From Lewinella sp. LCG006 (GTDB lineage Bacteria; Bacteroidota; Bacteroidia; Chitinophagales; Saprospiraceae): a stretch of DNA of 64,000 nucleotides. Below, piece after piece: positions 17,931-29,069 of the stretch. The DNA lies in assembly GCF_040784935.1 (NCBI RefSeq), contig NZ_CP160680.1, forward strand, positions 4,817,802 to 4,881,801, in the 5' to 3' direction. The position numbers were made by a program, and so were the translations under genes. Within the stretch, counting starts at the first letter, position 1, and every line of letters starts with the position of its first letter. Below the pieces are notes generated by a model, which was not told the origin of the DNA, searched no databases, and saw nothing but the letters and a program-made list of their open reading frames with translations.

Positions 17931-18062
17931 CTAATAAACTGGAATTCCACCCCATTTAGAAATGATGCAAGCCATCAAGACCAATGAGATTCCCCAGAAC
18001 CCGGCATTGATGAGAAAGTACTTCCTGCCTTTTCGTTCAAAAATGACGGCATAGCACTGATT
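17931..18062 (-). other. Possible small membrane protein or gene remnant
   Basis: Directly after the HExxH-protein stop, the minus strand has an open frame of about 43 codons ending at a TAG (17931-17933). Its peptide (CYAVIFERKGRKYFLINAG, then FWGISLVLMACIIS, then KWGGIPVY) reads like a cytoplasmic basic segment followed by one membrane helix. There is no ATG, GTG or TTG before the hydrophobic part; the frame opens just after a TGA at 18062 and would need an ATT start. It may be a decayed 3' end of a longer gene. Confidence 0.3.
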
Positions 18063-18070
18063 GATAATCT

Positions 18071-18844
18071 TTATTCATTTTCCCTGTTTTTAATGGCCGA
18101 AGCTAGGAAGCTTTCCCCAACGAAGAACCCGGCATCCGGAAAATGCTGCTTGATATTGTCCACAGCATTCTTTTCGTAAGCTAACCAGGTGTCTTTGACC
18201 CCGATAGTCAATAGTAAATCAATGAAGTAAGCTTCAGCAGCATAGCCTTTGTCGTGTACCCAATCATGGATGATTTTATCTATTCGGAGGAACATTGGTC
18301 CAAATTCTCTTCCATGGTATTGGTCAAACGCAATTTGCAGCGCAAGTTGTTGTGCCTGGCTGAGGCCGGTCAAGGGGGCAGTGAAATCGAGGTAGAGTAG
18401 GGCAATGTACAAGCGAGAATGGCTTTCTTTTTCCAATTCCTCGAGCAGGAAATCGGCCAGTGGATATTCTTCCTGGTTATAAAATTGTTCAGGAGGATAA
18501 CCCATTAAGAGAAAAGGCGCTGCCGTTTTATGATCTTGAAAAGTACGGTTGAGGTACTTGATGATAGTAGGGAGGAATTGCTGCGTTTTGGGGTGGAGGG
18601 ATATTCCCGAAAAAATGGGTTGGAAGCCGTTGATTATCATTTCAATATGCAGCAATTCGTGGGCAAAAGAAGCCTGCGGTGAGGCGATAGAACCATATTG
18701 AATAACAACCATATCTTCTTCAATGGAGGATCTCCAGGCAGCTGCTCGCCAATCAGGGTTTTCTACCAGTTGAATCTCGAAATGGTCCTTGACCTTGGCA
18801 TAAAGCTGCTCATTTTCAGGGGCAATTAAATCTTGTACATCCAT
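18071..18844 (-). CDS. Hypothetical protein with an HExxH zinc-binding motif
   Basis: A 257-residue soluble protein with no signal peptide. SFAHELLHIEMIINGF (about residues 81-96) contains HELLH, the zinc-binding helix of gluzincin-type metallopeptidases, and the Glu-x-x after it may help ligation. The C-terminal half is helical and aromatic-rich (YHGREFGPMFLRIDKIIHDW) with a DLLLTIGVKDTW segment. I do not recognise the family. Protease activity is inference from the motif; many small HExxH proteins in Bacteroidota are uncharacterised. The start ATG at 18844 has no good alternative. Confidence 0.7.
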   Translation of the reverse strand: MDVQDLIAPENEQLYAKVKDHFEIQLVENPDWRAAAWRSSIEEDMVVIQYGSIASPQASFAHELLHIEMIINGFQPIFSGISLHPKTQQFLPTIIKYLNRTFQDHKTAAPFLLMGYPPEQFYNQEEYPLADFLLEELEKESHSRLYIALLYLDFTAPLTGLSQAQQLALQIAFDQYHGREFGPMFLRIDKIIHDWVHDKGYAAEAYFIDLLLTIGVKDTWLAYEKNAVDNIKQHFPDAGFFVGESFLASAIKNRENE

Positions 18845-19012
18845 GATGTGATTGTATCTAAGAAATTGGTTTACTGTATTTTATCGCTTGCAGGCGAAAC
18901 CATTTGCTACCTGCTGTTTAGAACCGTTCTAATGTAGTGCTTTTCTTCGATTTTGTGGGGCTTCAAAGAACGATAGGGGGTATTTTAGGGTTATACAGAG
19001 GGAAAATACAGT

Positions 19013-19031
19013 GTATAAGTTTTGCTTATAC
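19013..19031. promoter_or_regulatory. Dyad upstream of katG, candidate operator
   Basis: GTATAAG (19013-19019) and CTTATAC (19025-19031) form a perfect 7-bp inverted repeat with a five-base spacer, 68 bp before the katG start. TAGTTTTG at 19062-19069 fits the TAnnTTTG -7 element of Bacteroidota promoters, so the dyad lies in the upstream control region. A peroxide-responsive regulator is a reasonable guess, but the site does not match a consensus I know. Confidence 0.4.
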
Positions 19032-19035
19032 TTGA

Positions 19036-21336
<2,301 letters not shown>

Positions 21337-21446
21337 GCTAAATTTCAGAGTACTAGGTACTTAGTGCAGCCCGCCTGGCCAAGCGGACAGGGGTATAGGG
21401 ATTACCTTCGGTGACCCCTTAACTCACATTGTTTAGAATACATTAA

Positions 21447-21479
21447 AGAGGTGGTTCGGTAACGGGCTGCCTCTTTTTT
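21447..21479 (+). terminator. Rho-independent terminator of katG
   Basis: AGAGG (21447-21451) and CCTCT (21470-21474) close an imperfect stem-loop containing GGTTCGGTAACGGGC, followed by six T (21474-21479), about 110 bp after the katG stop. Confidence 0.7.
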
Positions 21480-21508
21480 GTTGGTGTTTGAGGAGCGTTT
21501 ATTCAAGC

Positions 21509-22573
21509 TTATTCCCCCAGAGCGCGATTGTACCAATTCGCGATGAAAGTTTGAAACACTACACCGAATGGTACAAATATGATCGTGAGGAAGGTATATC
21601 CATGATACGCACTAGCATGATCAGCTAGCGTGTCATCAATGATAAAGTAGGAATACATGTAGATCAAAAATACCAATATCGGTACAGTTAGCCCGCCTGA
21701 ATAGACGAGAAATTTTCTAACACTTCGGGATTGATTTCTGCCATACCGGATACACCACAGATGTAGAAACCCTAACAGAATGGTGAAAATGAATGTAATC
21801 CCAGTAGGTGAAATTTTAATTAACCACTTTGAAAGCGTACTTATCTTTGGGGTATATTCTATGGCTAGATACTCATCTTCTATTTCAGACAAGGTCCATG
21901 ATCTACTTTGCTGATTTTTATCTTCCTCATAATTAGAGTTAAGATTAACACTTATATCATTGAGGAAAGCAGCTACATTTGAGTAATCAAGTTTAATACG
22001 AATATCGCCTTGTGACTTCCAAAACGTAATCGGCAACAACGAATAATATAAACTTCTCTTTTTTACCCAGTCACTTCTATCTATCCAGGCCTCTGCCACG
22101 TATTTTACTTCAATGGTATGAGTTCCTTTAATTAGGTCAACTTCAAAATACTGAAGGTCTTTTCCTCTTTCATAGATGTAATGATTTTCGCTCCATTTGA
22201 CCGTTATTCCACTGGCTAAAGTATCAAGCCCTAGAGCTGAAAAGTGATTGTAATTCGCTGGAAAAAAAGATGCAATGTCTACTTTTTGGCCATCAAAAAT
22301 GATTTCTATTCCATCTCTGTAACCTTTGGTATGGAAAACTAAAGGAATCGAGACTCCATTCGAATCAGTTCTGATAATATACTTGACATTGAACATAGCC
22401 GTGTTGAAGAGGCTATCAGGCGTGATGACAATTTCTTCGCTTAATACATCTGCATTCCTGTTAATAAAAGTAAGCCCTCCTAAAGTTCCTTCTAATAGTG
22501 GAGAAGCCATATTGCCTAATACTATGCAAGTTGTCAAACAGGTAAAAAGTGTCAGTATTATTCTATACTTCAT
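21509..22573 (-). CDS. Hypothetical membrane protein with extracytoplasmic beta domain
   Basis: A 354-residue protein not assignable to a family by eye. A signal peptide (MKYRIILTLFTCLTTCIVLG) is followed by about 220 residues of alternating strands outside the membrane. At least three hydrophobic helices follow: TGITFIFTILLGFLHLW (about 258-275), GGLTVPILVFLIYMYSYFII (about 294-313) and YTFLTIIFVPFGVVF (about 328-343). The layout resembles proteins that display a sensor or adhesion domain on a membrane anchor. It ends close to the katG terminator, facing it, and no partner gene is obvious. Confidence 0.7.
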   Translation of the reverse strand: MKYRIILTLFTCLTTCIVLGNMASPLLEGTLGGLTFINRNADVLSEEIVITPDSLFNTAMFNVKYIIRTDSNGVSIPLVFHTKGYRDGIEIIFDGQKVDIASFFPANYNHFSALGLDTLASGITVKWSENHYIYERGKDLQYFEVDLIKGTHTIEVKYVAEAWIDRSDWVKKRSLYYSLLPITFWKSQGDIRIKLDYSNVAAFLNDISVNLNSNYEEDKNQQSRSWTLSEIEDEYLAIEYTPKISTLSKWLIKISPTGITFIFTILLGFLHLWCIRYGRNQSRSVRKFLVYSGGLTVPILVFLIYMYSYFIIDDTLADHASAYHGYTFLTIIFVPFGVVFQTFIANWYNRALGE

Positions 22574-22614
22574 GTTTAGGCCTTGTCCGATAAAAGCTTT
22601 AATATCTGATATTT

Positions 22615-22776
22615 TTATTCGATGGTTAGGGTAGACCCAATAAACGCTACGCCAGCAATGGTCATCATCATTTCCACGGAACTGCTGGCACCGGGGTGCA
22701 GCTGGGTGAAGTCCCAGAAAAGGGTGTCGCCCGCCACACTCGTTGGTTCAGGACTAGCGGAAACAAAAGTCGCCAG
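22615..22776 (-). pseudogene. 3' remnant of a surface-protein gene
   Basis: Between two intact minus-strand genes, an open frame of 53 codons ending at TAA (22615-22617) encodes a peptide typical of the repeat domains of large Bacteroidota surface proteins: SPEPTSVAGDTLFWDFTQL, then HPGASSSVEMMMTIAG. It has no start codon of its own and is cut upstream by the methyltransferase stop. It is probably the leftover end of a DUF11-like adhesin gene. Confidence 0.45.
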
Positions 22777-22777
22777 T

Positions 22778-23356
22778 CTAACTCTTTTTCAATTTCTTGA
22801 GCGTGATCATCTCATACTTTGTTTCTGAGCTATGCTTTGATGCTTTGTCTTCAAATCTGTACGTTAATTCTTTTTGTTGAATGACTTCTAAGTGGGGGAT
22901 TTTTGCATAGATCGAATGGAGTACCTCCACCTTTTTACCCGTCTTTTGGATACAAATAGTGATTAGGGTCTCCGGACTTGATATTTCGATAATTTTCTCT
23001 AGTAGCTCTGATTCCTGCTCTCTTTCTTTTTTGCCAAAGTGAAACATACTATTTAAAAGTATGTATTCAAATTGATCGAAATCCGAGTAGCTATACATGT
23101 CCAGGACGATCCCTTTTAGGGGTAGTTTTTCCTTTTTCGCAATCTCATTGAGTTGCCCAATCCCAACCTCTGAATAGTCAATTCCAACAACCTCGTAGCC
23201 TAGTTTAGCCAAAGCAATGGCGTCTCTTCCTTGTCCACACCCTACGTCTAAGAGCCGACCTTTCTTTTCCATTGAAGCGTAAAAAGCAATCAATTCTGGA
23301 TAAGGCGCTCCAAATAAATCTTCCGTTTGGTAATAGTTATCGTATTCGACTTTCAT
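22778..23356 (-). CDS. Class I SAM-dependent methyltransferase
   Basis: This 192-residue cytoplasmic enzyme has the SAM-binding motif I LLDVGCGQGRDAIALAKLGY at about residues 35-54, motif II VVGIDYSEVGI just after it, and the acidic residue of motif III in KGIVLDMYSY. The fold is a small Rossmann methyltransferase of the type also found in tellurite-resistance TehB and thiopurine methyltransferases; the acceptor is unknown. It starts at ATG 23356. The surface-protein remnant begins immediately after its stop, so the 3' flank was probably rearranged. Confidence 0.88.
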   Translation of the reverse strand: MKVEYDNYYQTEDLFGAPYPELIAFYASMEKKGRLLDVGCGQGRDAIALAKLGYEVVGIDYSEVGIGQLNEIAKKEKLPLKGIVLDMYSYSDFDQFEYILLNSMFHFGKKEREQESELLEKIIEISSPETLITICIQKTGKKVEVLHSIYAKIPHLEVIQQKELTYRFEDKASKHSSETKYEMITLKKLKKS

Positions 23357-23479
23357 TTTTTGGCGCTTTTGTGTAAATCAACTTTCTGAGCTAATTTAGG
23401 TTGAACCATATAAGGCATATCAGTACTAATATGCCCTTCTATGCCCTTATATGGTTCAAAACAATCCACCCAGCAGGCC

Positions 23480-24766
23480 TTATTCTTTCACCAGCCGTAT
23501 AACTCCTACCCCTGACGCCGTCGCTATTTTAGCCACATAGATGCCGGTTGCCAAGTTGGCGGCATTGATGCTTGCCGTAGGGCTATCCGGACGAAGGACC
23601 AGCATTAGCTTGCCTTGGATATCAAACACCTCCACCGAATGGATGAGGGCATTTTCAGCGCTGATGTTCCATTGATCCGTAGCAGGGTTGGGAAATACTT
23701 TTAGTCCTTCCAGAGCATAATCAGAGGTTCCCGAAATGTCTCCGTCAAAAGCTACATCATCAAAATAGTAGGTTTTTGTGCCAGCAGCGGCACCCGTGGT
23801 ACCGAAGTTGAAGAAAATGGAAGCCTTGTTGTACGTCCAGCCTAAACCTAAGCCAAAACTTAAGGCTGCCGTCCCGGTAGCTTCGTTCGCGAAGTCAAAT
23901 TCCAGGGTTTCCCATTCACCCGCGACGGTCGTATTGGTTTGGGTTTCGCAGGTGCGGGTAGGGTCATTGGAATCTTCTACTTTCAGGCGCACTGGAATGC
24001 CCGCATCGGGCGACCACACTCGTACCGTCATCTTGGAATCGGTGAGGCTCAAAGGGATATTCGTAGCGAATCCTCCTGGTGTACCAATGGTGGTACCGGC
24101 TGATGATCCGGCCAGGTTGTCCTTAAGGATTTCTCCAACGGTATTGCTAGGATCAGTTGGGTCGGTGACGATGAACGATTGATTGCCCTCAAAATCGGTC
24201 AAAGTGTAGTTAACGTCGGGGTCTTCGAAGGTTACGGGCAAATCCAGCTGTGCGCCTCCGAATAGTTGTTCCACATCATCAAAGAGAAAGGTGGAATTAG
24301 CTGAGCCATCCCCAACATTGCCAAAGTCGAACATGAAGACCAGGTAATTGAAATTAGCGGGTGTACCCGTAAAATCCCAGGTCAGCGTCTCCCATTCGTT
24401 GGAAACGGTGGTTTGCACATCTCGCTCGGCAGCACCCACCCCTTCAAGTTTGAACTTAACGGTCGTACCCACCGGAGCCGTCGTAAAAACCTTCATAGAG
24501 AGGGTGTTTAAGGTAGAGAAATCCAGGTTTTCTGCCAGGAGTATTTTGCTACCCGCAAAAACAGCTCCGCCATTTCTGACGATTTGTGCCACCGTGGCGC
24601 TGGTATTGATACCACTCATTTGAGGGTTGGGAATGACCGTGGCCGTCCCGCCGTCAAAATCTTCAAAATCTGCGGTGGTGATACCGTTCTCAAAATCAAA
24701 GGGTAAGCTTTGGGTGTTTCCTATGGCAAAAGCAAATAGGAGAAGGAGTAAGTAGACTTGTTTCAT
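23480..24766 (-). CDS. Secreted T9SS protein with two carbohydrate-binding-like domains
   Basis: 428 residues from the ATG at 24766; an upstream GTG at 24787 is in frame but leaves a poorer signal peptide. After MKQVYLLLLLFAFAIG come two similar beta-sandwich units (about 20-160 and 165-335). Each has a central WETLTWDF or WETLEFDF strand and ends with FLFDDVEQLF or YYFDDVAFDG, suggesting jelly-roll carbohydrate-binding domains. The C-terminus is a T9SS type A sorting domain (LEGLKVFPNPATDQW, IHSVEVFDIQGK, LATGIYVAKI). The role may be polysaccharide binding on the cell surface; no enzyme domain is present. The divergent upstream region contains dyads. Confidence 0.88.
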   Translation of the reverse strand: MKQVYLLLLLFAFAIGNTQSLPFDFENGITTADFEDFDGGTATVIPNPQMSGINTSATVAQIVRNGGAVFAGSKILLAENLDFSTLNTLSMKVFTTAPVGTTVKFKLEGVGAAERDVQTTVSNEWETLTWDFTGTPANFNYLVFMFDFGNVGDGSANSTFLFDDVEQLFGGAQLDLPVTFEDPDVNYTLTDFEGNQSFIVTDPTDPSNTVGEILKDNLAGSSAGTTIGTPGGFATNIPLSLTDSKMTVRVWSPDAGIPVRLKVEDSNDPTRTCETQTNTTVAGEWETLEFDFANEATGTAALSFGLGLGWTYNKASIFFNFGTTGAAAGTKTYYFDDVAFDGDISGTSDYALEGLKVFPNPATDQWNISAENALIHSVEVFDIQGKLMLVLRPDSPTASINAANLATGIYVAKIATASGVGVIRLVKE

Positions 24767-24810
24767 TATTTTTTTGTTTGCTAACACACTTGATTAATAA
24801 ATTTTTTAAA

Positions 24811-24872
24811 GTTGGAAGGTATTTCCAAAATGCCTTCCAACTTAAGGAGAAAATGCCTTCCTACTTCCGGAG
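24811..24872. repeat. Dyad and tandem repeat between divergent genes
   Basis: GTTGGAAGG (24811-24819) and CCTTCCAAC (24833-24841) form a perfect 9-bp inverted repeat. The right arm lies in a 23-bp unit that is repeated in tandem (24827-24849 and 24850-24872, beginning AAAATGCCTTCC) with three differences. It could be an operator or a mobile palindrome; nothing else supports a function. Confidence 0.45.
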
Positions 24873-24904
24873 ACAACTCCCCAATTAGGTAAATATAACT
24901 CATT

Positions 24905-24955
24905 TAAATCTGTGGCAATCTGTTTGATCCGTAAAACTCCGCGGCCTATCCTGCA
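24905..24955. repeat. Degenerate intergenic repeat, TCCGCG type
   Basis: ATCTGTGGCAATCTG followed by ATCCGTAAAACTCCGCGGCC resembles the stretch at 16081-16118. Upstream of the ABC-F gene, it may be a decayed copy of a genome-wide intergenic motif. Confidence 0.4.
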
Positions 24956-25014
24956 CAGATGGTTGCCATTTTGCGAACAATTCCTACTTTTGCACAAAAT
25001 TTACAACCCCTCCT

Positions 25015-26646
25015 ATGGTTTCAATAGACGGCCTCACGGTAGCCTTTTCTGATCGGGCGCTTTTCGACAATATTTCTTTTGTCATCAACGAGAATGACAA
25101 GATCGCGTTGATGGGCAAAAATGGTGCTGGAAAATCTACGCTGATGAAGATCATCGCGGGCGTCCAGAAACCCAATAAAGGCAATATCAACAAGGCAGAG
25201 CGGACGACCATCGCTTATCTGCCGCAACACCTCCTTACGGAAGATAATTGCACCGTTGCGGAGGAAGCCGCCAAGGCCTACCGCGAATACTTTGCGCTCA
25301 AGGATGAATTGGAGCGGCTCAATCAGGAGATGAGCGAACGTACGGATTACGAATCCGACAGCTACATGGAGCTCATCGCCAAGGCCACCGACGTAGGAGA
25401 GCTTTTTTACAACCTGGAGGAAGTCAACCATGCCGCAGAGGTGGAAAAAGCCTTGTTGGGATTGGGCTTCAAAAGAGAAGATTTCACGCGCCCGACCAGT
25501 GAGTTTTCCGGCGGCTGGCGGATGCGGATTGAGTTGGCGAAAATCCTTCTGCAAAAGCCTGATGTAATCCTGCTGGATGAGCCTACCAACCATATTGATA
25601 TCGAATCGGTGGTTTGGTTGGAAGACTTTTTGGTCAACAAAGCCAATGCCGTAGTGGTGATTTCCCACGACAAGGCATTTATTGACAACATCACCAATCG
25701 TACCATTGAGCTTACCCTCGGGAAAATTTACGATTACAAAGCCAACTATTCCCACTATCTCGTCTTGCGTGAAGATCGACGGGAAAGCCAACTTAAAGCC
25801 TTCCGGGAACAGCAAAAATGGATTGCCGAGCAAGAACGTTTTGTGGAAAGATTCAAGGGTACTTATTCCAAAACCAACCAGGTATCTTCCGTAGAACGCA
25901 TGCTGGAAAAATTGGAAATCATTGAAGTTGATGAAGTAGATAATTCTGCTTTGAAGCTGAAATTTCCTCCCGCACCGAGGTCAGGTGATTATCCCCTGAT
26001 CGTCAAGGACCTTTCCAAAAAGTACGATGATTACGTGGTCTTTAAGGATGCCAATCTGACCATATCACGCGGTGAAAAAGTAGCTTTCGTAGGAAGAAAC
26101 GGCGAAGGAAAGTCAACGATGATCAAAGCCATCATGGAAGAGATCGAGGTGGAAGGCACCTGCAAAATCGGTCACAACATAGAGATCGGCTATTTTGCCC
26201 AAAACCAGGCTTCGTTGTTGGATGAAAAAATAACCGTTTTCGAGACCGTTGATGAGGTAGCCAAAGGCGATATTCGCACCAAGTTGAAGAACATCCTGGG
26301 CGGCTTCATGTTTCAGGGCGACGATATAGAGAAAAAAGTGTCGGTGCTTTCCGGTGGTGAAAAGACGCGCCTGGCGATGGTCAAACTACTTTTGGAACCC
26401 GTCAATCTCCTCATTCTGGATGAGCCGACCAACCACCTGGATCTTCGTTCCAAAGACGTTCTGAAAGAAGCCCTCCTTGATTATGACGGCACCTTGATTC
26501 TGGTTTCTCACGACCGGGATTTCTTGAAAGGACTCGCCCACAAAGTCTTCGAATTTAAAGACAAAAGGGTCATCGAACACTTCGAAACCATCGACGAATT
26601 TCTAGCACGCAACAAGGTGGAGAGCATGCGGGAGTTGAATTTGTAG
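25015..26646 (+). CDS. ABC-F family ATPase
   Basis: A 543-residue soluble ATPase with two ABC domains and no membrane segments, the ABC-F layout. Domain 1 has Walker A MGKNGAGKSTLMK (about 33-45), signature FSGGWRMR and Walker B VILLDEPTNH. Domain 2 has VGRNGEGKSTM, LSGGEKTRLAM and LLILDEPTNH. A linker of about 80 residues rich in Arg/Lys/Glu separates them. Family knowledge: ABC-F proteins bind the ribosomal E site and relieve stalling; some give antibiotic resistance. The length and linker fit housekeeping YdiF/Uup-like members rather than a resistance factor, but sequence alone cannot exclude it. Confidence 0.93.
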   Translation: MVSIDGLTVAFSDRALFDNISFVINENDKIALMGKNGAGKSTLMKIIAGVQKPNKGNINKAERTTIAYLPQHLLTEDNCTVAEEAAKAYREYFALKDELERLNQEMSERTDYESDSYMELIAKATDVGELFYNLEEVNHAAEVEKALLGLGFKREDFTRPTSEFSGGWRMRIELAKILLQKPDVILLDEPTNHIDIESVVWLEDFLVNKANAVVVISHDKAFIDNITNRTIELTLGKIYDYKANYSHYLVLREDRRESQLKAFREQQKWIAEQERFVERFKGTYSKTNQVSSVERMLEKLEIIEVDEVDNSALKLKFPPAPRSGDYPLIVKDLSKKYDDYVVFKDANLTISRGEKVAFVGRNGEGKSTMIKAIMEEIEVEGTCKIGHNIEIGYFAQNQASLLDEKITVFETVDEVAKGDIRTKLKNILGGFMFQGDDIEKKVSVLSGGEKTRLAMVKLLLEPVNLLILDEPTNHLDLRSKDVLKEALLDYDGTLILVSHDRDFLKGLAHKVFEFKDKRVIEHFETIDEFLARNKVESMRELNL

Positions 26647-26713
26647 GTTATTAGCTGGAAGTTTCCTCGTTTTTTTAATAGTTAGACGGTGTGGTTGGCC
26701 AGTGCGGATGGAT

Positions 26714-28087
26714 TTATTCCTTGGGGTACAAACTTTCGTACATCATATCCAATAAACCATTCACAATGGCATTTTCCGCACAGCCTGGCTTTAATTTGGA
26801 AGATACGACTTCAAAGGTATACGTGCCGAAGGCCGCATCGTGTGGGATGTATCCTGACTTGGCGTAACCATTGGTCAAAGTCAACATCATGGTATTGGCG
26901 TAAGGCGACTCTTTTTTGAGCCGGGTAGAAATTGGGTTGAAGACCTCCCCGTTTACGGAAGTAAAAGCAATATCTCCAATCGTTATCAAGCCCAGTTTTA
27001 GATCAATCGGATCGGCATCTTCGTAAACGCCAGGATATCCGGCTCTGCCCTCGTCCAAGCGTTTACGCCCAGCGCAGGTTACCGTTTGTCTATTTACATG
27101 AATGTTTGGGTGGGCTACTTTTCTTTCTATGCCTCTCATGACGTGCAAGACCTCTTCGCCTAAAAACTGCCCCATAGATTTGAGCATCTGTTTTTGTTGT
27201 TCCATGAGTTTGGCAACTTGTGGATCATCTCTATCCAATCCGGACCCACCAGGAGGCATTTTATTACTGATATCAATTCCCCTGCTGGCAAACTCTTTGA
27301 TGCGGATCTCTCTTAAATCATAGGTCTGTTGATAAAAAATGGGGTTCTGGTCTCCGCATGCCCCCGTAGACCAAACCGCGACAATCTCGTTGTCAAAGTT
27401 GTCTTCTATATATTTAGAGCAAGCCCCTGGAACATCACTACTCACCATGTCGAACATGCCAGAAATAACGGCGTGCATAGCATAATTGTAATACACTGCA
27501 ATCGGTTTCCCCGCTAATGATTCAAAGGTGACTACTGCTACCGTTTTATCCGACGGCCCATCATAATTGGGCCCCTCCCACCATCTTCTGGTTTCGGGGT
27601 CGATAATGTTTCTGTTGACATTAATGTAGGAGACGCCTTCGCCAAAACCGATCCTCGCGGGCTGCATCTGCTCCAAGGCCAACTTTACCGCGCTGGCTAT
27701 TTTTGATTCGAATTTTTCTCCCTTGATCCCGAAGGGTACACTGTGGGTATGGGTGGCCGTCAGCATAATGTTGTCAGCAGGAATTCCGGTAAGGTTTTCT
27801 ATACGAGCTAGCAGGCGCTCAGCGATCATATCATTAAGTCCCCCAACGTCGACGGTAACGAGTGCAATTTCTTGGTTACCATCACTCACTACTATTGCCC
27901 TGGTGTAAATACTGTCGTAGATACCGATAAATTGCTCCGGCAGTTCGTCTAAATCTGGGGTGATATTGACCTTCGCTGCTCCAGCCAAAAGGGATTTCGT
28001 AGGCGTATTTTGGGCACTGCTGCTGGTTATACAAGCTATCAGTAGAAAGAAGAGGAGTACGATAATACTTGACTGATTTTTTTCCAT
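26714..28087 (-). CDS. Neutral/alkaline ceramidase N-terminal-domain-like protein
   Basis: A 457-residue secreted protein. The signal peptide is IACITSSSAQ. The region AGAAKVNITPDL at about residue 36 and MLTATHTHSVPFG at about 107 match the N-terminal metal-binding domain of neutral ceramidases; YAMHAVISG supplies a third His. The segment ACGDQNPIFYQQ aligns with the ceramidase GDVSPN loop, but the nucleophilic Ser is replaced, and the C-terminal immunoglobulin-like domain is absent (full ceramidases are about 650-700 residues). It may cleave other substrates or be inactive. I would not call it a ceramidase. Confidence 0.8.
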   Translation of the reverse strand: MEKNQSSIIVLLFFLLIACITSSSAQNTPTKSLLAGAAKVNITPDLDELPEQFIGIYDSIYTRAIVVSDGNQEIALVTVDVGGLNDMIAERLLARIENLTGIPADNIMLTATHTHSVPFGIKGEKFESKIASAVKLALEQMQPARIGFGEGVSYINVNRNIIDPETRRWWEGPNYDGPSDKTVAVVTFESLAGKPIAVYYNYAMHAVISGMFDMVSSDVPGACSKYIEDNFDNEIVAVWSTGACGDQNPIFYQQTYDLREIRIKEFASRGIDISNKMPPGGSGLDRDDPQVAKLMEQQKQMLKSMGQFLGEEVLHVMRGIERKVAHPNIHVNRQTVTCAGRKRLDEGRAGYPGVYEDADPIDLKLGLITIGDIAFTSVNGEVFNPISTRLKKESPYANTMMLTLTNGYAKSGYIPHDAAFGTYTFEVVSSKLKPGCAENAIVNGLLDMMYESLYPKE

Positions 28088-28211
28088 GGTGTTGTGTATT
28101 TTTTCAAGGTACTAATTTTTGCTGACTACCTATTCGACTAGGCGGTAATATTAAAGCTTGTTTGGGAATTTTGCGAACTGATTTTAGCTTGGCTGATTTG
28201 AATGCACTTGC

Positions 28212-29069
28212 TTACCTCAGCAGCTTTCCTAATGCCTCAAAAAAGCGTCCCTTCGCTGCGGGTACATGGCTGAAATACAAGTCAGGCTCAATCAGCTCTA
28301 CCTCCATCAGTAAGAAAACGCCATCCTTTAGAATACCGTCCACCCGGGCATAAAGGAGGTCTTCGCTGAAGGTTTTGACAATATGGGCGGCGGTTTCAAC
28401 CAGCGCAGCATCAGGTTGATAGATTTGGTAATCACCCCCAAATTGCGACTGTACCCGGAAATCGTCTGCTTTTGGTTTTTTCAGAATGGCGTGGGAAAAT
28501 TGCCCGTTGAAAAACAGTATGGAAATCTCGCCCATCGACTGGATTTCGGGCATAAAAGGTTGCACCAGGAGGTCGCGTTCAAGCGCCACCTCTGCATACT
28601 CAGCGGTTATTTTGTCGATCTCGTTGATGGAAAAAAGCTTGGTCGCATAAGATCCCCCCGAAATCGCGGGTTTGATAACGGCTTGCGTCCAATTGTTTTG
28701 GGCTAAAAGCGAGAGGTCCAAGCCCGTACCCTTGGGGATGAAAACCGTAGGAATGATCGCAATGCCCTGGTTTTGCAAGTCTTGAAGATAGAACTTATGT
28801 TGGTTGCGCTTAACGACCTGGATAGGGTTCAAGGTCTTGATGTTGAGCTGCTCGATGGTGTCGAGCCAGGTAGCAAATTGGACAGGGTAGTTGAAATAAT
28901 CCCAGGTGGTCCTGAAGATCAGGCAGTCATAATCCGACCATTTGACTGACGCGTCGTTCCATACTTCCACCCGGACATCGTACTGCGGCGGGAACTCCCT
29001 GGCAAATAATTGTTCTCCCGCCAGGGCACCAGGCCAATGCTGGCAGGTAAGAAGGGCTATTTTTATCAT
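28212..29069 (-). CDS. ATP-grasp domain protein
   Basis: A 285-residue cytoplasmic protein. The N-terminal domain begins MIKIALLTCQHW and contains DYDCLIFRTTWDYF. The ATP-grasp core is visible as VIKPAISGGSYATKLF (about 147-162, phosphate-binding loop), ALERDLLVQPFMPEIQSMGE and LLMEVELIEPDLYF (metal and ATP residues Glu/Glu). Closest in style are the glutathione-synthetase-like/DcsG proteins that join carboxylates to amines. The substrate is not predictable. It is separated by 124 bp from the ceramidase-like gene in the same direction; co-transcription is possible. Confidence 0.85.
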   Translation of the reverse strand: MIKIALLTCQHWPGALAGEQLFAREFPPQYDVRVEVWNDASVKWSDYDCLIFRTTWDYFNYPVQFATWLDTIEQLNIKTLNPIQVVKRNQHKFYLQDLQNQGIAIIPTVFIPKGTGLDLSLLAQNNWTQAVIKPAISGGSYATKLFSINEIDKITAEYAEVALERDLLVQPFMPEIQSMGEISILFFNGQFSHAILKKPKADDFRVQSQFGGDYQIYQPDAALVETAAHIVKTFSEDLLYARVDGILKDGVFLLMEVELIEPDLYFSHVPAAKGRFFEALGKLLR

